DNA of 64,000 nt from positions 108,182 to 172,181 of the forward strand of contig JACQYS010000001.1 in NCBI GenBank assembly GCA_016208105.1, given 5' to 3'. This document shows positions 61,199 to 64,000 of the stretch, piece by piece. The DNA is from Desulfovibrio sp. (GTDB taxonomy: Bacteria > Desulfobacterota > Desulfovibrionia > Desulfovibrionales > Desulfovibrionaceae). Numbering within the stretch: the stretch's first letter is position 1; every line of letters begins with the position of its first letter. The notes beneath the pieces were generated by a model that had not been told where the DNA came from, ran no database searches, and saw only the letters and a list, made by a program, of their open reading frames with translations. Both the position numbers and the translations under genes were made by a program.

Positions 61199-61942
61199 AT
61201 GCCGAACAGACCATCCTTTCGCCCCTTGTATCAACAGGCCAAAGAGACTCTTTTAAGCCGCATAGCTGCCGGTGATTGGCCGCCGGGCACGTTCCTGCCC
61301 AGTGAAACGGCCCTGGCCAAGGAATACGGGGTCAGCCAGGGCACCATCCGCAAGGCCTTGAACGAACTCACCAGCGAAGGGCGAGTTCAGCGGTTCCAAG
61401 GCAAAGGGACTGCCATCCCAACCTTTGACAGCGATCTCCACTTTTACCGTTTCTTCCTGTGGACAAACCTGGATGGCAAACCGAATTTCCCGTCATCCCA
61501 GGTGGTCTTGGTACGCAAGGAGAAGGTGAAGCAGAAGGTTGCCACGCACCTGCAACTGAAAACCGGCGACGACGTGGTGAGGATCGAACGCGTGCGCGTG
61601 CTGGACGGGCAGGCTGCGATCAACGAACGCATCTATTTGCCAAGCGCCCTTTACCCCGACATCGAAAAGCGTGGCATGGGCACGCTACCGAACACCCTGT
61701 ACGATTACTTCCAGAAGCGGTACGGCGTCACCATCGCCCGGGCCATGGAGTTTCTCACCGCCGTTACCGCAAATGCCACGGATGCCAAGCGCCTCGGCGT
61801 GCCGGAGAAGGCTCCGTTGCTGGCGGTGAGGCGCCTGGCCCTTGACCTCCACGGCAGGCCTGTGGAGTTGCGTTTCAGCAGGTGCGTCACCACGCGGCAC
61901 GGGTACGTCAACGAACTCAAGCTGCATTCCTCCCGGGGATAG
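61199..61942 (+). CDS. GntR-family regulator with UTRA domain
   Basis: A 247-residue HutC-type transcription factor. The N-terminal winged helix (about 1-72) has PLYQQAKETLLSRIAAGDWPPGTFLPSETALAKEYGVSQGTIRKALNEL (pattern: LPSExxLAxxYGVSxGTIRKAL). The UTRA ligand domain (about 85-240) includes VVRIERVRVLDGQAAINERIYLP and ends with the typical SRCVTTRHGYVNEL. AAGG precedes the ATG. It is 69 bp after the LarA-like gene and probably represses the divergent operons through the palindrome at 59727, released by sulfolactate or a relative; the ligand is inferred. Confidence 0.92.
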   Translation: MPNRPSFRPLYQQAKETLLSRIAAGDWPPGTFLPSETALAKEYGVSQGTIRKALNELTSEGRVQRFQGKGTAIPTFDSDLHFYRFFLWTNLDGKPNFPSSQVVLVRKEKVKQKVATHLQLKTGDDVVRIERVRVLDGQAAINERIYLPSALYPDIEKRGMGTLPNTLYDYFQKRYGVTIARAMEFLTAVTANATDAKRLGVPEKAPLLAVRRLALDLHGRPVELRFSRCVTTRHGYVNELKLHSSRG

Positions 61943-62378
61943 TTTGCTGGGACGATACGTCGAGTCTGGCGTGCCATTTTCGCAAGGTCGATTGCAGGAT
62001 TTGAGTGAGTGAAGGAGGCATGATACTATACCGTGTTGGTATGATATTTGTAATCCGTCAAAAACCCGAAAATGCCGCTGAAATTGAAGGTCTCCAGACG
62101 CCAATTATTGACCCTTCGGCCAGTTCAGTTCAGCTCAAAACTTCTGTAAACCTAGCAATACAGCCATTTTCAGTGGAGAGCCCGCTGTCAGGCCGAACGT
62201 CCGGATGACGCGAGCCCTTGTTGTGGTGTCTTCGCCTTGATCGCTTCCCCAAGCTGCCGAAAGAAGAAAAAAACACCTCAATCCCTCCGTTCATGGGGGG
62301 AATTTATGCCGTTGGTCGAATAGCGTTTGCGTCAAGCCTTCCAAGTTGTCAAAAAAGAGACAACCTGGGGAGGGCGCC
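61943..62378. other. 436-bp intergenic region, no gene supported
   Basis: Some AT-rich sequence and a weak inverted repeat (ATACC-gtgtt-GGTAT, near 62030) are visible. A 6-bp repeat GTTGTC/GACAAC (62345-62350 and 62359-62364, loop of mostly A) lies just before the CBS-ACT gene. One short frame (62005-62208) has poor composition and no usable ribosome site, so I do not call it. Confidence 0.5.
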
Positions 62379-63035
62379 ATGTACGTCGGCCTGAAAATGC
62401 TCAAGGATTTCATAACGGTCACTCCGAAGACTCCTGTCGCGAAGGTCCAGGACCTGCTCGAAAAGCAGGCTTTGGGCATGCTGCTGGTCACCGAAGGGGA
62501 CAAGGCTGTGGGATACGTGCGCAAGGCGGACGTCTCGGCGGCCTTGCCTTCAGTCATGTCCACCCTGGAGAAGCACGAGGCCCTGTATCTGCTCTCACGG
62601 CTCACGGTGGACAAGATCATGCACCGAGACATCGTGAGCGTGCCGCCGGAGATGGAAATCGAGGCCGCCGCGGAGATGATGTACCAGAAGAAGCTGGCAG
62701 GCTTGGCGGTGCTCGACTCCTCGGGCAAACTCATTGGCTACATCAACCGCACGGTGATGCTCGATTTCCTGGTGGAGGAGATGGGCTTTCGCCAGGGGGG
62801 CTCGCGCATCTTCTTCGAGGTGGAGGACCGGCGGGGCGTGCTCCACGCCATAGCGGGCGTGATCAAGGACAAGGGCGTCTCCATCCTCTCCACAGCCACG
62901 TTTCCCATGGGCGGAAAGCGCCAACTGGTCATCCGCCTGGCCACGGACGATCCCTCGGAAATAATCGCCGAGCTCGAAGCCCGGGGCTACCGCATGAACA
63001 CTCCGGCGGACTTCGCCTCGGAGTGGGAGCGCTGA
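62379..63035 (+). CDS. CBS-pair protein with C-terminal ACT domain
   Basis: A 218-residue cytoplasmic protein. ATG 62379 follows GGGGAGGG. CBS domain 1 (about 1-60: FITVTPKTPVAKVQDLLEKQALGMLLV), CBS domain 2 (about 70-135: IMHRDIVSVPPEMEIEAAAEMMYQKKLAGLAVL) and an ACT domain (about 140-212: IFFEVEDRRGVLHAIAGVIKDKGVSI). Such proteins sense adenine nucleotides and amino acids. It overlaps the LivG-type ATPase in TGATG, so a regulatory role for branched-chain amino-acid or acyl-CoA traffic is likely. Confidence 0.88.
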   Translation: MYVGLKMLKDFITVTPKTPVAKVQDLLEKQALGMLLVTEGDKAVGYVRKADVSAALPSVMSTLEKHEALYLLSRLTVDKIMHRDIVSVPPEMEIEAAAEMMYQKKLAGLAVLDSSGKLIGYINRTVMLDFLVEEMGFRQGGSRIFFEVEDRRGVLHAIAGVIKDKGVSILSTATFPMGGKRQLVIRLATDDPSEIIAELEARGYRMNTPADFASEWER

Positions 63036-63817
63036 TGCCCCTCTTGGACGTTTCTGATGTCACCTTGACCTTCAAGGGCATCGCGGCGCTGGTGGATGTC
63101 GGCTTCAAGGTGGAGCAGGGCAGCATTGCATCGCTGATCGGTCCCAACGGAGCCGGCAAGACCAGCATGCTCAACTGCATCTCGGGACGCTACCGTCCGG
63201 AAAGCGGCTCCATCCGCCTGGATGGGCTTGAGCTTCTCTCCATGCCCGCTCATCGGCGCACCTCCATGGGGCTTTCGCGCACGTTCCAGAACATAGCCCT
63301 TTTCAAGGGCCTCTCCGTACTGGACAACCTCATGGTGGGCCGCCACGCCCAGCTCGGTTACGGCCTGCTGGCGTCCATCCTCTATTTCGGAGCGGCCCGG
63401 CGCGCCGAGGACGCGCATCGCCGCAGGGTGGAGGAGATCATAGACTTCCTGAACCTCTCCCCCTACCGCCATCAGCCCGCGGGCCTCTTGCCCTACGGCC
63501 TGCAGAAGCGGGTGGAGCTTGGCCGCGCCTTGGCAGCGGAGCCTCGCCTGCTGCTCTTGGACGAGCCCATGGCCGGCATGAACCTGGAGGAAACCGAGGA
63601 AATGGCCCGTTTCGTTCTCGACATCAACGAGGAGTGGGGGCTGACCGTTCTCCTGGTGGAACACGACATGGGCGTGGTCATGAATATTTCGCACCAGGTG
63701 GTGGTGCTCGATTTCGGGCAGGTGCTGGCCCAGGGCACTCCGGAGACGGTTCAGACCGACCCGAAAGTCTTGGCCGCGTATCTGGGCAGCGAAGACGCCA
63801 CCTTCCTGGGGCGGTAA
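63035..63817 (+). CDS. livG: LivG-type branched-chain amino-acid ABC transporter ATPase
   Basis: A 260-residue ATPase: Walker A GPNGAGKTS, Q-loop LSRTFQNIALFKGLSVLDNLMVG, signature region LPYGLQKRVELGRALA, Walker B LLLLDEPMAGMN and H-loop VEHDMGVVM. The RTFQN and the extended C-terminus (QTDPKVLAAYLG) are LivG features. The permease and LivF genes expected nearby are not seen before the window ends, because a mobile element interrupts the run. Confidence 0.9.
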   Translation: MPLLDVSDVTLTFKGIAALVDVGFKVEQGSIASLIGPNGAGKTSMLNCISGRYRPESGSIRLDGLELLSMPAHRRTSMGLSRTFQNIALFKGLSVLDNLMVGRHAQLGYGLLASILYFGAARRAEDAHRRRVEEIIDFLNLSPYRHQPAGLLPYGLQKRVELGRALAAEPRLLLLDEPMAGMNLEETEEMARFVLDINEEWGLTVLLVEHDMGVVMNISHQVVVLDFGQVLAQGTPETVQTDPKVLAAYLGSEDATFLGR

Positions 63818-63823
63818 CCAGCC

Positions 63824-63904
63824 ATGACCTATCATACCACGCTCCCAGGACTTCTTATCGAAACGTGGCTATTGCCTTCGCTCCGCAATTTCCATACTTT
63901 ATAG
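63824..63904 (+). pseudogene. broken 5' end of a putative acyl-CoA ligase
   Basis: Seven bases after livG a short frame begins MTYHTTLPGLLIE and soon stops. This start resembles AMP-binding acyl-CoA ligases that follow CBS-ACT and LivG genes in related bacteria (pattern: Tyr/His-TTLPxLL), a comparison from memory. After about 13 codons the sequence changes to unrelated text and a stop. The nearby IS1595-like transposase suggests insertion interrupted the gene near 63862; the other part should lie beyond the window. Confidence 0.45.
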
Positions 63905-64000
63905 AAAGAATCTAGACTGTTGAGGAGGCTCGCCATGGCCAAACCTTACCACGATATGGACCTGATTACATTCCAGCGCCGGTTCGGAACCGAAAAGGCC
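63862..64000 (+). mobile_element. IS1595-like insertion sequence, left end only
   Basis: This runs from the point where the ligase-like reading stops making sense to the window end. It holds a short non-coding end and the transposase start. The exact left terminus and any target duplication cannot be set without the other end. Confidence 0.5.
63935..64000 (+). CDS. IS1595-like transposase (3' end outside window)
   Basis: The first 22 codons only: DMDLITFQRRFGTEKA. IS1595-family transposases start with a similar FQxRFGTEEAC segment leading to a zinc ribbon. GAGGAGG lies 6 nt before ATG 63935. The zinc ribbon and ISXO2-like catalytic domain are beyond the window, so the call rests on a short match. 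Confidence 0.6.
   Translation, partial: MAKPYHDMDLITFQRRFGTEKA

Noticed and set aside
62005..62208. Small 67-codon gene between gntR and the CBS-ACT gene
   Set aside because: No usable ribosome site, composition unlike neighbouring genes, no recognisable protein features.

Overview
The window is GC-rich, densely coded bacterial chromosome. It most resembles a sulfate-reducing Desulfovibrionaceae-type organism (Desulfobacterota). This is an inference from an eight-heme c-type cytochrome, a sulfolactate sulfo-lyase, a LarA-family enzyme, a CBS-ACT/LivG pair and the general gene style. No rRNA, tRNA or CRISPR array is visible.

Layout. 1-11423: the downstream part of a Tad/Flp-like pilus or secretion locus. 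It holds a CpaF/TadA ATPase (cut by the window edge), a TadB with an inserted TPR segment, a secreted protein built of 11-residue repeats, a thioredoxin-fold lipoprotein without redox cysteines, a second GspE/PilB-type ATPase, TadC, three membrane FHA proteins and a PP2C phosphatase. 11649-18662: an island of exported hydrolases (three related alpha/beta hydrolases and a type-B carboxylesterase) with an unknown lipoprotein. 18923-29039: an unassigned acyl/amine pathway. It has a benzoate-CoA-ligase-like synthetase, an ACP fused to acetyltransferase-like domains and a three-subunit molybdenum hydroxylase; facing it are an MFS carrier, a HisC-like aminotransferase and an RsbW-like/GNAT protein. 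29323-34604: a type I secretion set with a candidate substrate, an HExxHxxGxxD metalloprotease. 34770-37025: the eight-heme cytochrome with HEAT/TPR repeats. 37298-41353: an Mla/MCE lipid transporter operon. 41478-43923: two secreted proteins, one an RCC1 propeller. 44450-49562: a Ugp-type ABC importer with an HD hydrolase. 49615-53786: a convergent PhnCDE-type importer with a HAD phosphatase. 54202-54921: a TerC/YjbE membrane protein.

55030-61942 is the most interesting region. SuyA and SuyB ((2R)-sulfolactate sulfo-lyase) are followed by a TctC-TctB-TctA importer. They are transcribed divergently from a LarA-family nickel racemase and a GntR/UTRA regulator. A perfect 16-bp palindrome lies in the divergent promoter region. 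Together this reads as uptake, racemisation and cleavage of 3-sulfolactate to pyruvate and sulfite, the sulfite being usable as an electron acceptor by a sulfate reducer. The pairing with LarA is an inference.

62379-64000: a CBS-ACT protein and a LivG-type ATPase, then the first codons of what looks like an acyl-CoA ligase, broken by an IS1595-like element whose transposase runs off the window end. Large intercistronic stem-loops recur: after the first hydrolase, between ugpB and ugpA, and between suyB and tctC.
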